Positions 25,701 through 38,791 of a DNA stretch of 64,000 nucleotides are shown in pieces; the stretch's first letter is position 1; each line of letters opens with the position of its first letter. A model generated the notes under the pieces. The model worked only from the letters and a program-made list of their open reading frames with translations, was not told where the DNA came from and did not search any database. The DNA comes from Impatiens glandulifera (taxonomy: Eukaryota; Streptophyta; Magnoliopsida; Ericales; Balsaminaceae): the NCBI RefSeq assembly GCF_907164915.1, contig NC_061866.1, positions 45,262,320 through 45,326,319 on the forward strand, given 5' to 3'. The translations under genes and the position numbers were made by a program.

Positions 25701-26224
25701 TGGCTAAAAAGGTTTAGAGAAAATATTAATTTCAAATATTTACTTTATTATTGCAGTTTGTTTCAATTTGCGTTTTATATTTCTTGTTTTTTTTGGGTTA
25801 ATAATATATAATACTTCAATTCATTACGTGTGATCATTCGTGACTTAGTGTGGTTTGATTTTTATTTGATAAAAATTAACTGATATTATTATTATTATTA
25901 TTATTATGCTATAAATTGACTTATTTGCATAACAATGAGGCTACTTTTCAAATTCCATGAAATTGAAAATGTTGTTTTGTTGACTTGTTGACTCACCAAT
26001 GCCTTTTGACACGTCAATGATGCTTGTACAATAATACTGCTGAGATAGACTCATATTTTGTAAGTTATATTTTTTCTAAATAAAGAGAGACATTTTGTTT
26101 GTTGTTAATATTACAAAAATCGCACACAAAAAATTAAATTCAAATAAGTACAAGTTAAGATAATGTTTATTTACAATTAAAGCATCTAAACATGTAACAA
26201 ATAAGGTGTTCTCAAACATCATAA
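25701..26224. other. Unassigned AT-rich stretch
   Basis: Between the visible gag leader of copia-1 and repeat copy B. It includes an (ATT)n run at about 25886-25906. The missing 5' LTR would be expected here but no TG...CA unit matching 20635-21130 is present. Confidence 0.4.
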
Positions 26225-26429
26225 CATAGCTGTAGGATTTATGATGATTCTACCCATTATTTTCACATTATGCTACAAGAAATTTACCGATCTTACTTTT
26301 CTTAACGTTTTGCTATTATTGAGCTCATATTCCATGGCGTTTTCTGGGATTTTCAACATTTTGCTGCATTATATGCTTTCTAGCAAGCAGGCTCGACCGA
26401 AAGATAATGCAACATATAAAATTGCATAG

Positions 26430-27590
26430 GGCCCCTTTGAGGGTAAGAAAATTACATATATGATATCAGATATGTATATCGAAAATACCGTACCGTAATA
26501 TATCTAAAATATCAATATTTTTGGTATATCGAAAAAAAGTAAGGTATAGTATCGATACTAAAATTATTGGTAAGGTAAAAATATGAGATTTTCAAAATTT
26601 TGGTATATCGAGTATACTTAAATACCGAAATAATATTTAAAAATTAAAAAATATATGAAAATAAATAAATTTGATATTAATTTAATTATAAAATCCTAAT
26701 TTTTGAAGGTCAAATCAAAATATAATTATATTATAATATAATTTAATATATACAATATCTAGACATTCTAGATTATAAGATATAAAACTAATTTTATTTC
26801 ACTATAGAGTGTTTGATTTGTTTTTTTCAAAACAGATCTAGTAAAATTTAATATGTTGTCAAGTTAATCTCAAATAAAAAATACAACTCAAAAGAGAGTA
26901 AGAACAACTTTAAAAACAAAACTCCTTATAACTCCTAAACATAGTAAGAGTATATTTAAGGAACACTATGAAAAAAAACAAAAGAGTTGGTTGATGAAAA
27001 AATACAACCAATCAAAGTATGTAAATACTATTAAGTTGAGATTCCATCCGTTTTTTGAAGTACTAGTGGGTTGAAAAATCACTTTTTTTAAAATGTATAA
27101 GTTAAGTCTACTCTATGAAACAAGTAGAGCCCGTAGATGTGATAAAAGTCAAACTATATTGACGAATGAGAGACGATGAGACAAGAAAGTGCTTTGGTTC
27201 CACGTAGTTTTAACTAGAAAAGGTGTGAAATAAAATTGACCGAGTATGTGATTCTCGATGAAGTTTCATTTAAAGTTGTCGAAGAAAAGGGGTTTGTGAG
27301 CTTATTACATGAAGCACAACCGAGGTTCAAGGTTCCTGATCGAAAAAGGGTTTGTAGGTATGGTTTTTGACTTATTCTTAGTTGAATTGGTTTTTTGTTT
27401 AAGTTAATATGTTTTTAGGTATCAAAGTTATATTGTACCGAAATTAAAATATACAGAAAACAATGTATACTAAAATCAAGGTAAGGTAAATATATGCATT
27501 TTTCTATACTAAAACTTTAGGTAATTTATAAGGTATGAATAAAAATTTAAGGTATACCGTATCCATCCACCCCTACCATTTTATGGCCCA
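26430..27590 (+). mobile_element. hAT-type remnant with a BED-finger/transposase fragment
   Basis: The flanks are rich in GGTATATCG and ATACCG motifs; the right end closes GGTATACCGTATCCATCC then ACCCCTA. The middle (27100-27365) encodes, with breaks, TEYVILDEVSFKVVEEKGF and PRFKVPD, matching the plant hAT (RICESLEEPER-like) segment after the BED finger. Absent from copy A at the corresponding place, so it inserted after A and B separated. The left end is unclear. Confidence 0.5.
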
Positions 27591-27813
27591 AATTTTTAGT
27601 ATATATAATATTATTTATATATTATAAAATATTTATTTTACCGTATAATATCATATTTATTTTTGTATAATATGTTAATTTTTTCTCTCTCCATATTATA
27701 TATATTATTTTTTTCTTTTTCATATTATATATATAATCTAATAATATACTAATTTTTTCTCTCTCTATTCATAAGCTATTTATTATTTTTTTATACCATT
27801 TTTTTTATCCTTA

Positions 27814-28901
27814 GGTAGTGTTTGGTACCAGTATTAAGTATATGGTATAAATTGTAGAGGGGTATAAATTGTAAAGGGTATTAGAAGGTATAAATTATAT
27901 AAGTTATTAGTGTTTGGATGGAAATATAAAATAAGTATAAATTATATATGTTTTATTATTGTGTGTTTTGGTTGGTGATATAAAAAATTAGTAAGAAGTA
28001 TAAAAAGTCTATTTTACCCTTAAATTTATATAAATTATTTTAATATTTATCTTATAATTAGTTTGTATTATTAATTAAATTAAAATTTATAAAAATATAA
28101 TATATAATTATGCATAAATGTATTTTAAAATAAATAATATTGTTACATGTTTTATCATATTTTATATATAATTTAACTTATATAATTATAAAATATTAAT
28201 AATAAAAATTTTATAAAATAATATTTGAAATTAAAATGTATAATTATAATTAGTTTTAAAAATAAATTATATAAGTTGTATTAATTAATAATAATAATAA
28301 TATTTCTTACAATTTATTATTATTATTATTATATTTTAAAATATAATAAAGAAATTAAAATTTTAATAATTTTATACTTTTAATTAACATTATTAATTAT
28401 GTATATCATTTTTATATTTTTAATTAAAATTATTAATTATTATATTTAATTATGTAAAATTATAACTTTTAAATTCTTATACTTAAAAATAATATAATTT
28501 TTTATCGTATATATATTTATATATAAATTAAAAAAATCAAAAATCAAAAATTATGTAATTATTTATTATTATTATTTAAATTAAAAGAACGATATACAGT
28601 TAAATATAAATAAATATATACTTATACTTTATTATTATTATATTTTAAAATATAATAAAAAAATAAAATTTTATAAATATAAATGGTAGAAAAAGAATAT
28701 TAATTTTTTTTAAAGTTTATACGGTCTTTGTAACTATTGTAACTATTATTAGTAGGTACTATTTTGTACCTGATTCAATATATAAATAATACTTCAATAA
28801 TACTGTACATATAAATATTAATAATCCAAACAACTTTTATAATTTCCTCTAGATATAGTTATGCTATATCTACAGTTTTGTATATCATAACAAACGTAAC
28901 C
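27814..28901. mobile_element. Harbinger-type MITE with TTA target duplication, absent from copy C
   Basis: The left end GGTAGTGTTTGGTACC and the right end (reverse complement GGTTACGTTTGTTATG) are imperfect inverted repeats. TTA flanks both sides (27811-27813 and 28902-28904). Copy C reads ATCATTAATATATG near 50810 without the insert, a clean empty site. 1088 bases, AT-rich, non-coding. Confidence 0.75.
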
Positions 28902-29089
28902 TTAATATATGCTCATTTTCTATCAATTTAAATTATAACATTTTATATCACTTAACCTTAATTATATTGTTTATAGTGTAGTCATCCTTTATATCTCAAA
29001 TATTTTTTTTTATTATAAATATCACCTTTAAGTTTACAAAGATTGTGAAAATATACTTGGTTGCATTTTAATGCCTTTAAATTTATTTA

Positions 29090-29335
29090 CATCACCTCTA
29101 TCGGTTTGAGCAATTTGAACGATATGAAAAACTCTTTGAATTTTTATTCAATGTAAAATTCAAAAATGTTAGTGAAGATCAATTGTTGGAGTATTTTACT
29201 AAATTAGAAAAATTCTTAAAACACTGCCAACAAATGATGGTGATGAATTATTTAAAGAGTTTAGTAATTTGAATACAATGCTTCCAAATTATGGGAGGCA
29301 TGTTGTGTTTCAAAAAACAAGTAGGATTTTTTTTT
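29090..29335 (+). pseudogene. hAT DUF4371-type fragment, copy B
   Basis: The plus strand reads FLFNVKFKNVSEDQLLEY, then KLEKFLK and GDELFKEFSNL, like the plant ZMYM1-type hAT transposase segment that precedes the dimerisation domain. A broken homologue lies at 50880-51085. No start codon or complete domain. Confidence 0.5.
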
Positions 29336-29614
29336 GAATTAAATAGTATTAGTTAATTGATATATTATTATGATATATTTTTTTGTTTATAACTTATTAT
29401 AATAAAATTTTTAATATATATTTTGACATTTTTTTATATTAGTTACTATTGTTATATATTTATATTGTATATTTAATATATTTTTAATAAAATATATAAT
29501 TATTGTATTTATTTTAGTTTTGTGGGCTACAAAAATTTGAATTTGCATTTGGGCCTCCCAACCTTCAGAATCGGCCCTGTTTATACCTAGGGTTTCTTAT
29601 GTATTCTTAATAAA

Positions 29615-30160
29615 ATGGGGTGTCCTAGAGAAACCTATCTCAAATCCCCTTCCAATGCCGCAGCCTCTCAAAATACAGCTTCTTCCCCATATAGATGAAA
29701 TCATGTCCAAAACTAATACAATAGTTGATATCTATGATTGTTTATATAGGATAACAAGTAATGCTTCCGAAAGACTGGTGAGTCTCTCAAGAAATCATTT
29801 AGATTTCATTGTTGATTAAAATAAAGTTTTATTCTTTTTAATTTTATTCTGTGTCCTGCAGGGTTACTTCCCAGCACTATTTTGTCTCCTAGCATCTTTG
29901 AAAGTTAAAGTGCTTGTGCCAACTGCTACAGAAGCCAAATCTGTTTGACAAACAAATTTGGTTTTGTTGAGATGTCCGACATTGAGGTTTGTTTTATTTT
30001 TTCTGTCATTCAAATCATATTCTACAATTCTCTCTAATCTTTTGGATTTTTTTTATTATATGATGTGCAGGAAGAACAGTACAGAAAACAATATCATCTG
30101 TTGTTCTTCCAAGGGATTAGGATGCTTCACAAGCCCGTTATGGAGGAGAATGTAGTATAG
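29615..30160 (+). pseudogene. Chimeric GNAT gene copy B
   Basis: The same three-exon layout as copy A. A small deletion right after the ATG (29615) puts the N-terminal exon out of frame, and IVDQ has become IVD-stop. Exon 2 is shortened (FSCIEGL partly lost) but keeps KVKVLVPTATEAKSV in frame. A one-base deletion then turns the expected Trp codon into TGA. The last exon (30071-30160) encodes EEQYRKQYHLLFFQGIRML to TAG intact. The lesions differ from those of A and C, so each copy was lost at least partly independently. Confidence 0.7.
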
Positions 30161-31329
30161 GGGTGCAATTTTTTATTCTGTACATAATTTAAGCTCTGAG
30201 AGTTGTCTGGTAGATCTATTATGTAATGTGTTATTTTTAAATAATTGAGAATGTGTAACCCATGAAATGAAATGAGTTTTTGGTAATTTTAATATATATT
30301 TTTGTTATTTGAATGCTTATAATATTTGGCTCAATTTTGATTAAATTATTGGTGAATTGGTTCAAGTTTAATTGAGTATTAAGAGTTTTAGTTTTAAAAA
30401 CAGTTTATATTGGTATTTTAATGTATAAAATGAACTTTTGTTTCTTTTGAATTTGATAGTTTTAAAACTTATGTAACAACTTATTTGAATGAAACTCTAT
30501 TACAGTTATATATTTTTTCTTGGAATTGGGCTTCCTACTTTTTAGTTGTCCAAACATAACATTATTTTTAGATAAAATTAATATTAATATTTTGGTACTA
30601 AAACTCTCATTTGGTGTGTAAAAAATCACTCAAATATAACAAGACTAAGATATGACAATAATTTTTGCAATGTGTTTGTGTTTTATGATTGTAAATAGAA
30701 ATAGTGAATTTATTTGTATTGTTAATCAATTCACAACTATACTATTGTGAAATTTGCGGATCAAACATTATGCACATATTTTTTATCTTCTTTCCAAATC
30801 ATCACAATGTGGTATGGTATTTTGTTGATTATCATTTCTTTTCAAATCATCATATTTTTAGTGACACGTATTTTGCTGGCTATCACTCTTTCGGACATTT
30901 TCAGATTTAGACTTTTATGTATTTACGAGTTTATGTTATTACGGAAGAAAGAGTAATCTACTTTATGTTTTTCTTGCGGATCTCTTTTGCACGAGTTTGG
31001 TTTCTCTGTTTTGATCAGTTGATGAAAGTTAAGTATCAAATAATTTTTCATTGGAAAGAAAATCCAGAGTTATAAGATTCAAATACAATGTAATAAGCAT
31101 AAGTGCTAGAGTCTATGTTTATGATTGCTTATATAAATAAGCCTACTGATACTATTAATAATTCCAACAAGGATTAGTCTAGAGTTTGAGATAAAATATA
31201 AACAAATTAACTGAAATATTATTACAAAGTTAACACTTAAATTTATTTATATCTACATAAATTGGACTAAGAAGCTGACTATTTATATTTTAAGCATTCC
31301 AAAAGCAATCTCAAAAACAATACTGAAAA

Positions 31330-32742
31330 CTGTTAAGAGTTTTTCTTAGCCCACGAGGAAAATTCCAACAAATAGGTCCATCTTGGACCCTTCTTAATAA
31401 ACTTATTTGAGAGCAAGATAAATGAAGAGTATTTTAGAAAAAAATTTAGCAAGAGAAATAGAGATAAAAAGCAAGAAAGAAAAGAGAGAAAACTTCAAAT
31501 TTCGGAGGTACTGTTCATTCCGAACCAGTCTTAGTATTTTTCGCCGGAGTTCGTTGGATCGTCCTAATGTTTGGACAACATCTTCACAACTTCTGGACCA
31601 ACATTCTGAACGGTGGAGATTGGATTCTGAGGTTCGGAGGTCGGAGTTTCGTTGCCGGAACAGTAGCAGTTATTTCGGTGATATTCTTCCTTTCTTGTTA
31701 ATTTGATTGTTTCCATATTCCTTGATGTGCATGTTTGCAAGGGTATGCTTAATTTTTTATGCTTCTAGTACTGTCTAGAGAAAACTTTGTATTGCTCTCT
31801 TGTCGGTGGTAGTGGATTTTAAACGGCACTAGGTGTCCCGTGATTTGGACTCATTGAGGGTTTTCCACGCTAAAATTTTGTGTTGTTTGTGTGTGTGCTT
31901 GCTTGGTGTGTTACTCATTGTTGTAGGGGATGTGTTGATTGCATTTGTGCATACCTATTTGTTAGCTTCCTCATAGGTTTAAACAGTTTGGGAAAGTGTT
32001 GTCAAACAAAAGTTAAATTCCGAATTTTGTTGTATACCACTTTGATGAGAAATGCATCACAATGATAAACAACAAAATACGGAATTTAATCTTCGTTTGA
32101 CAACATTTTCCCAAACCGTTTAAACATGTGAGGAGGTAAAAAATAGGTATGCACAAAATGCAATCAACACAGCCCCTAAAACAGTGAGTAACACACCAAG
32201 CAAACACACACACAAACAACACAAAATTTTAGCATGGAAAACCCCTTAATGGGTTAAAAACCACGGGACATCTAGTGCCGCTTAAAGTCCACTACCACCG
32301 GCAAAAGAGCAATGCAAAGTTTTCTCTAGAAAATACTAGAGGAATACAAATTCATCATACCCTTGGAAACATGCACATCAAGGAATATGGAAATAATCAA
32401 AGAACAACAAAGGAAGAATATCACTGAAATTACTACTACTGTTCCGGCAACGAAACCCCGACCTCCGGACCTCAAAATCCGATCTTCACCGGTTGGCACA
32501 AAAATTAGGACGATCCAACGGTACAAACTCTGGCGATCATCAAAACACTAAGACTAGTTGAAAATGAACAGTAACTCCGAAACTTGAAGTTTTCTCTCTT
32601 TTCTTTCTTGCTTTTTCTCTCTATTTCTCTTGCTAAAATTTTGCTAAAAACTATTTATTTATCTTGCTCCCAAATAAGTCTATTAAGAAGGGTCCAAGAT
32701 GGGCCTATTTGCTAGGTTTTTCCTCATGGGCTAAGGAAAACA
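31330..32742. repeat. 1.4 kb inverted repeat with ~690-bp arms
   Basis: The left arm (31330 to about 32035) and right arm (about 32055 to 32742) are inverted copies, meeting around 32045. Matching anchors: TTTTTCTTAGCCCACGAGG against CCTCATGGGCTAAGGAAAA, CATCTTGGACCCTTCTTAAT against its complement near 32690, and TTCCGAATTTTGTTGT against ACAACAAAATACGGAA at the centre. The arms differ at scattered sites and by small indels. Arm content (GGGTTTTCCACGCTAAAATT, then a GTGTGTGCTTGCTTGG run) resembles the transcribed part of copia LTRs, so this may be two head-to-head LTR fragments. The short frames inside are not convincing genes. Confidence 0.85.
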
Positions 32743-32891
32743 AAAAACCCAAAAAATCTCTCCCTTTTCCTGACTACGAGGATGAGTTCGCCATCACGAC
32801 AATCGAACAACACACCTTCAACTTTTCCATTGCCTTGCCAATGTCTTTGTCAAAAAAAAATGTGAGTGAAATGCTTTTTATCTGTTGAAAT

Positions 32892-33687
32892 TGTTAGAAA
32901 TCTTGTCTTGAAAAATTACAGAAATATATATATAAACGATGTTACAAACAAATTAAATAAATACAATGTTACAAAGAACGAAATCACCAGATAAAATGTT
33001 GATTCGAGGCATGTGCTTAGCACATTTCCCTTAAAACAGTTCCATCGTCTCCCGTTTGTGCTGGAGCTTATCGCGGATGGCTGTCTCCCAGGGTACAACG
33101 AATCCTGTAGTGATTCTGCACTAAAATCACTACTCATCGAACTTGATCAGCGTACCTGAACTATCACCGGGTTTCAACGGAAATATCGAGCAAAGAACTC
33201 GAAGAACATTCACAAAACAAGAAGAGGGCTTTTGGAATTCTAGAGTGAGAAAAATATAAGATGATTTGAATGATGTGAAATGAATAATGAATGGGTATAT
33301 ATTGTTGAGAATTAAACCTTCAAATAAAACCATCCAAACGTTTATTAGCAATAAATATTGCTCATTCATTTGTTAATTAGTCCATAACTAATTAACATCG
33401 TTGCCTATACGTTAATTTGTTGAAATACAATGTTAGACATTCAATCCTAGCAAATTGAAGAGTCTAAACGTTAGCCAATTGATAGGCAATTAAAGTTAAA
33501 TGTTTATCATAACATTATACTTTAATTTTCTAATTAGGCATTAAATATTAATTAAATAATTAATATTTAATTGTAGTTTGGATTAAATTCACCGTTAATT
33601 CACGTTTGAATTTGTGTAAATTTTATTTGATTTTATTTATTCACAATCTTATTTCCATTTATTAATGGAATTAGCTTAATTCCAACA
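32892..33687 (-). repeat. 3' LTR of the 32.9-38.8 kb element
   Basis: Bounded by TGTTAGAAATCTTG and TTAATTCCAACA. By eye it differs from the right LTR at about one base (TGTGTAAATT against TGTGTGAATT near 33614/38718). Confidence 0.92.
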
Positions 33688-34149
33688 ATCCCCCACATTA
33701 ATGGAAATTGAAAGATTAACCCGGTGAAAGGTTCAACAGTTGAATTCTACATAGGATAGGTAGGTGTAACCTTTGAACCTTCCCTTGTGAAAGCATATAA
33801 CTTTACTAGCTGATTAGTAGACTCGATGTCCTTGAACTATTCTGCCTTTTGTGTAAACGATTACACACTTTCACATAGAATTCTCCCTGATACATGTCAA
33901 GCTCTCATGGTTGTGTCCGTTTTGGCCATGGAACACGCGCCTAGTTCTGTGAGAGGGTCTAGAATTGAGCCGTGCAATTCCTTCAAAGCGGCCCCACTTC
34001 TCCCTCACATAGGTGATCTTTTTGTTCACAAAGAATCATTAAAAGCGATATGCTTATCCTCGTCAAAATATATATTGTTTCATTATAGGATTAATCCTCA
34101 ACAATAACTTTCCAAGTCAGTACAATTAGGTTGTCCCATTGAACCTAGT

Positions 34150-34410
34150 TCTTGGGATCTCCAGTCTGCATAGGTTGGGTTTTCCTTCATACCAACTTAT
34201 AGTAGGCTAATGTCTCAAAAGACTCCAAACTATCTCTCTATTCAATAATCTGATTAGTGGATCCACAATGTTATCTTTGACTTACATAGTCAAATTTGAT
34301 AACTCCATTAGAGAGTATAGTCTAATGACATTATGTCTAAGACGTGTATGTCTAGACTTGTCACTGACTCTAAGCTTGTCCAATTTCTAATTACTATCAT
34401 AATAATTAGA
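34150..34410 (-). pseudogene. Copia RNase H C-terminal remnant
   Basis: The minus strand shows, in shifting frames, SRHTRLRHNVIR, VKDNIVDPLIRLLNRE and VWSLLRH, matching the K-H-I-x-x-R-H, DNIADPLTK and closing motifs of copia RNase H. Many stops. The position just inside the polypurine side fits the normal 3' end of pol. Confidence 0.55.
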
Positions 34411-36639
34411 AATTTATGTTGGTACATTCTTAGTTAACCTTGGAACATCTTCTAATAAGAAGCATAGTCATTCGTACATGCTTATCATTTAATTTTTTTT
34501 TTTTATGAAAACATTGTTTACTTGGCTAACTAGTAGACAAAATGTCTTTGAACTATTCTGCCTTCGTGTAAACGATTATATATTTTACATAAAAATATTT
34601 TATTTTTCGACATAAATCAAAAATATAGATTATAACGTTTAATCTATTCATCATAAGTTTCTTAGAAGATTTCCATACGTAGATTGCACTTCTAAGTGTA
34701 AACATATTCACTTTAAGACGTAAAGTCTTTCATTTAATAATATCAATATATCATTTGATAACAACATGATATTTCGTTCAGTGCAATTCATATCCTTTAT
34801 GGATTTAATCATTTTTATCGTAATTTTCAACGATAAAAATATCATACAAAAGACACGTAATGAAATAATTTTCATTGTCTTCATGCTATATATAATTGTC
34901 ACATCCACTTTTTTAATAAAAATATGATCAAATTTCATATCATTATTATAAAATTTGTTATAAGTCATATCAAGACTTTATAAACTTTCCTTTTCATTTA
35001 TTTCATAAAATCCTTTTGAAGACATTGGTTCTTCAAAGTTTTATGTAAATAATGTCAAAATATGACACGTTTCTTGATTTCAAAATCCTCAAATCTAAAA
35101 TATCGATTTGAACACCAACTCAGCAAATATAAACAAGACATTTTCTTGTTATTTTCTTTCTTTTTTTGTAAAGTTGCGCAACTTTATCTTTTATAGAGAA
35201 CATATTTCTCTAACAATAAATTATCTTTTTATTTATCATAATATACACAATTATTTTTGTGTTATAATCAATAAAAATATTTGCCCCCACATTCGTGTTG
35301 GTACCATTTTTTAAATCACACACTTATATGATTTAAATCAATGATTTTCTAATCAAGAAATTGTCACACAATTCTTTTACAAATTTCTTTTGTTATACTT
35401 ATCATACAATGAATAAGATAACTATATCATAAATATTTAATTGAATAAAATATAATTTCTATACAAGAGATTAGAATGTTTATTCATATATAAATCATTC
35501 TTCACATAATCTCTACATAAGAAATTAAAATATTTAATCAATTAAAATATTTATTTCAACACTTAATTTCTATAAAAGAAATTAGAATATTTAATCAAAT
35601 AAATATTCACCATATCACATGATTTATACAAAATAAATCATAATGTTTCAAGCATCTTTGACCGAAGTCGCTTAAACATTTATTTCCGGTTGCACGTTTG
35701 CATCCCGGAATATCGGCACGTTTGCCACATTATTCTCAAATCAAACAATACTTTGCTTGTAATTATTTGATTTCAAAATTATCAAATATATTTAAACCAA
35801 AATTAATATATCCATATATATGATATTATATATTATTCTTCTTTCATTTTAGTCACCACGATGACAAAAACAACTATAATATATATATATATATATAGTC
35901 AATAACATAGAAACGTAATCAGATAAATAATATGTCATATATATTCTTACACAAATATATATACAACTTCATTTATCATTAAAAATACCGTTTAAAAAAT
36001 ACATAATAATTAATTAGAATATTAATTATTACACTTAATTAGAATGTTGATCATTTATCTTTAATCGAATATAAAACTAACTAATTATAAAAATAAATAT
36101 TCATGTCATCAATTATTCGTTTCTTAATTAACTAGATGACCTTTAACATTCTATAACAATTTTTTTTTTTTTGCCAATTAAAGAACACATGATTTGTGAC
36201 AAATTTCAAAATTATCTATTAAAATAAAAATAGATAAAAAATAAATCTTAATTTATATATATATATAAAAATTTCTAGATAATCATACTTATTATGAATA
36301 ACATGAATCATCATATTATTAGCTAATATGCATGATTTATATTAATAATCAATTAGCACATAATCAAATATATTTCATATATTAATCGAAGCACTTACAT
36401 TGCCATGTTTTGAACAATAATCGGCGTGAAGCGACTATGCATGCTCAAAATAAATCTTAGTAGATTGTTCTCACCGAGACAATTTTTGCGAAGAAAATTT
36501 CGACTAACATAGTCATGTCTCTTTAAATGCATGATTAGAATAAGTTCTAAAACAAATAACTTATTTAATCTCATTATACATATGACCTTCATTTTCTGTC
36601 ATTATGAATCACATAATTTCTATAGTGCCCCCATTTCAT

Positions 36640-37165
36640 TTCATTTAATAATTTTTACACAAGAAATTATAATGATTTTCACATCAATGACTCAAGTCTG
36701 ATTTCTATAAAGAAATCATTAACTACCTCATTCATCTCCAACATTAATGGATAGAGTCATTTTAACGAGTCTGATTTCTACCAAGAAATCATTGACTACA
36801 CATTCAACTCATAATTTATACACAAGAAATTGAAATGGTTTTAATATCAATGACTAAAGTCATTTTAACAAATCTGATTTCTATAAAAAGAAATCATTGA
36901 CTACCCCCATTCAACTCATAATTTCTACAAAAGAAATTGGAATGGTTTCAACATAAATGACTAGTGTCATTTTATAACACATCAGATTTCTATGAAAGAA
37001 ATCATTGGCTCCATTCATCTAATAATTTCTATACAAGAAATTTGAATGGTTCCACCGTAAATGACTAGTGTCATTTTATCACGTCCGATTTCTATAAAAA
37101 AGATCAACGTAAATGACTAATGTCATTTTATCACGTCTGATTTCTACAAAAGAAATCATCTTATC
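36640..37165. repeat. Array of short palindromes (GATTTCT-n-AGAAATC)
   Basis: At least ten small hairpins of the form TGATTTCTAYAAAAGAAATCA or AATTTCTAYACAAGAAATT recur about every 40-70 bases, separated by ATGACTAGTGTCATTTTA-like phrases. Weaker copies extend back to about 35455. They lie in the internal region of the LTR element next to its 5' LTR side. Confidence 0.75.
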
Positions 37166-37167
37166 AG

Positions 37168-37255
37168 TTGGATTTGAACAGGGGACCTCCCTTCCATCAC
37201 GCACCATTACGTCTGAACTTTGAACCACTACACCAATGCGCCATTTCATTGTTGT
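37168..37255 (-). other. tRNA-like sequence inside the LTR element
   Basis: The minus strand reads GGCGCATTGGTGTAGTGGTT (box A-like), then about 45 bases on GGTCCCCTGTTCAAATCC (box B-like). Stem pairing expected of a functional tRNA is not evident. Possibly a SINE head or a degenerate tRNA copy carried by the element. Confidence 0.35.
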
Positions 37256-37995
37256 ACCGCTTTTATGACCTTTTGTCTTCTTTTTAGAGAAACTTAATTT
37301 TCTCTTCTTTTTGACTTAAACTCTGTCAAACAATATATACCCATTTAAAACCATAACTTATTACCATAATAAAATGTAATATATAAAACAATGTATAAAT
37401 AAAGATATCATCTCTCTTTATTTATTAAATCATCCTACCATATTCTTATTAATTATATTGTTTAATTAAAAAGAAGGTATATATTATAATTAATTATTTT
37501 AAAACTGAAACCATATGTTTCAATTATAATTAATTTTAACACCATAAATTTTATAAAAATTGAAAGTTAACATATTAGTTACTTTCTTATTTTCATTCAT
37601 TATTATTAATAATTTTAATAACCAAACAAATCTTTAAATAAGACTAGAACAAATTAAATTATTGTGTTCTAATTTATTTTCTATATAACATTTGTATAAT
37701 GAATATACAAATTAATGTTTCTTGAGAAAATTTTCCTATCAAAATATATTAGCTTATAAAACTAAGCTTTAACAGCATAAAAACATATGTGTTAATAATC
37801 AAACATATTTATATGTAATAAAGACTTATCTTTATTTGTTGATTCCTTAAGATGAATCTTTTTCATTTTTTTTTTGAAATGAACATCATCTCTTCCGCAA
37901 CACCGCGACTCGTATTTCTGAAACATCAAAGACAAAAAATATATTCGATGGTGCAAGCTCTTAAATAGCTTAGCACAAAGAACCTGTTTTAAGAT

Positions 37996-38791
37996 TGTTA
38001 GAAATCTTGTCTTGAAAAATTACAGAAATATATATATAAACGATGTTACAAACAAATTAAATAAATACAATGTTACAAAGAACGAAATCACCAGATAAAA
38101 TGTTGATTCGAGGCATGTGCTTAGCACATTTCCCTTAAAACAGTTCCATCGTCTCCCGTTTGTGCTGGAGCTTATCGCGGATGGCTGTCTCCCAGGGTAC
38201 AACGAATCCTGTAGTGATTCTGCACTAAAATCACTACTCATCGAACTTGATCAGCGTACCTGAACTATCACCGGGTTTCAACGGAAATATCGAGCAAAGA
38301 ACTCGAAGAACATTCACAAAACAAGAAGAGGGCTTTTGGAATTCTAGAGTGAGAAAAATATAAGATGATTTGAATGATGTGAAATGAATAATGAATGGGT
38401 ATATATTGTTGAGAATTAAACCTTCAAATAAAACCATCCAAACGTTTATTAGCAATAAATATTGCTCATTCATTTGTTAATTAGTCCATAACTAATTAAC
38501 ATCGTTGCCTATACGTTAATTTGTTGAAATACAATGTTAGACATTCAATCCTAGCAAATTGAAGAGTCTAAACGTTAGCCAATTGATAGGCAATTAAAGT
38601 TAAATGTTTATCATAACATTATACTTTAATTTTCTAATTAGGCATTAAATATTAATTAAATAATTAATATTTAATTGTAGTTTGGATTAAATTCACCGTT
38701 AATTCACGTTTGAATTTGTGTGAATTTTATTTGATTTTATTTATTCACAATCTTATTTCCATTTATTAATGGAATTAGCTTAATTCCAACA
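37996..38791 (-). repeat. 5' LTR of the 32.9-38.8 kb element
   Basis: 796 bases, the same length and almost the same sequence as 32892-33687. Followed directly by the GAAAT target duplication. Confidence 0.92.

Larger units (their letters stand above)
26225..31340. repeat. Repeat copy B, paralogous to 15165-16610 (A) and 49715-54265 (C)
   Basis: The same order of blocks occurs in B and C: a segment with ATAAGATATAAAACTAATTT, hAT BED-type and DUF4371-type fragments, the chimeric pseudogene, and a 3' tail ending with AATTGGACTAAGAAG. Copy A shares only a front block (from 15165) and the pseudogene. B carries a Harbinger MITE that C lacks; C carries two or more elements that B lacks. The copies therefore date each other's insertions. 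Confidence 0.75.
32892..38791 (-). mobile_element. Young copia-derived element with decayed interior (copia-LARD)
   Basis: Two 796-base LTRs flank 4.3 kb of mostly non-coding DNA. The target duplication GAAAT at 32887-32891 and 38792-38796 is perfect. The polypurine tract on the minus strand (CCATTAATGTGGGGGAT) abuts the left LTR, so the element is transcribed leftwards. The only coding trace is an RNase H end near 34150-34410. No standard primer-binding site is recognisable beside the right LTR. It must have moved with enzymes from another copy. Confidence 0.9.

Noticed and set aside
31422..32065. Short frames in the 1.4 kb inverted repeat as genes
   Set aside because: They occur as mirror pairs on opposite strands in LTR-like sequence, without splice sites or domains.
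32916..33369. Two minus-strand frames repeated at 38020-38473
   Set aside because: They lie in the duplicated LTRs; identical because the LTRs are, with no recognisable protein.
33826..34107. A 93-residue plus-strand frame in the young LTR element
   Set aside because: It is antisense to the element's transcription and is part of the common non-coding 3' region next to the polypurine tract; no domain.
36640..37165. CRISPR-like array
   Set aside because: Regular palindromes with spacers are present, but the genome is a plant nuclear one, repeats vary, and spacers are themselves repetitive.
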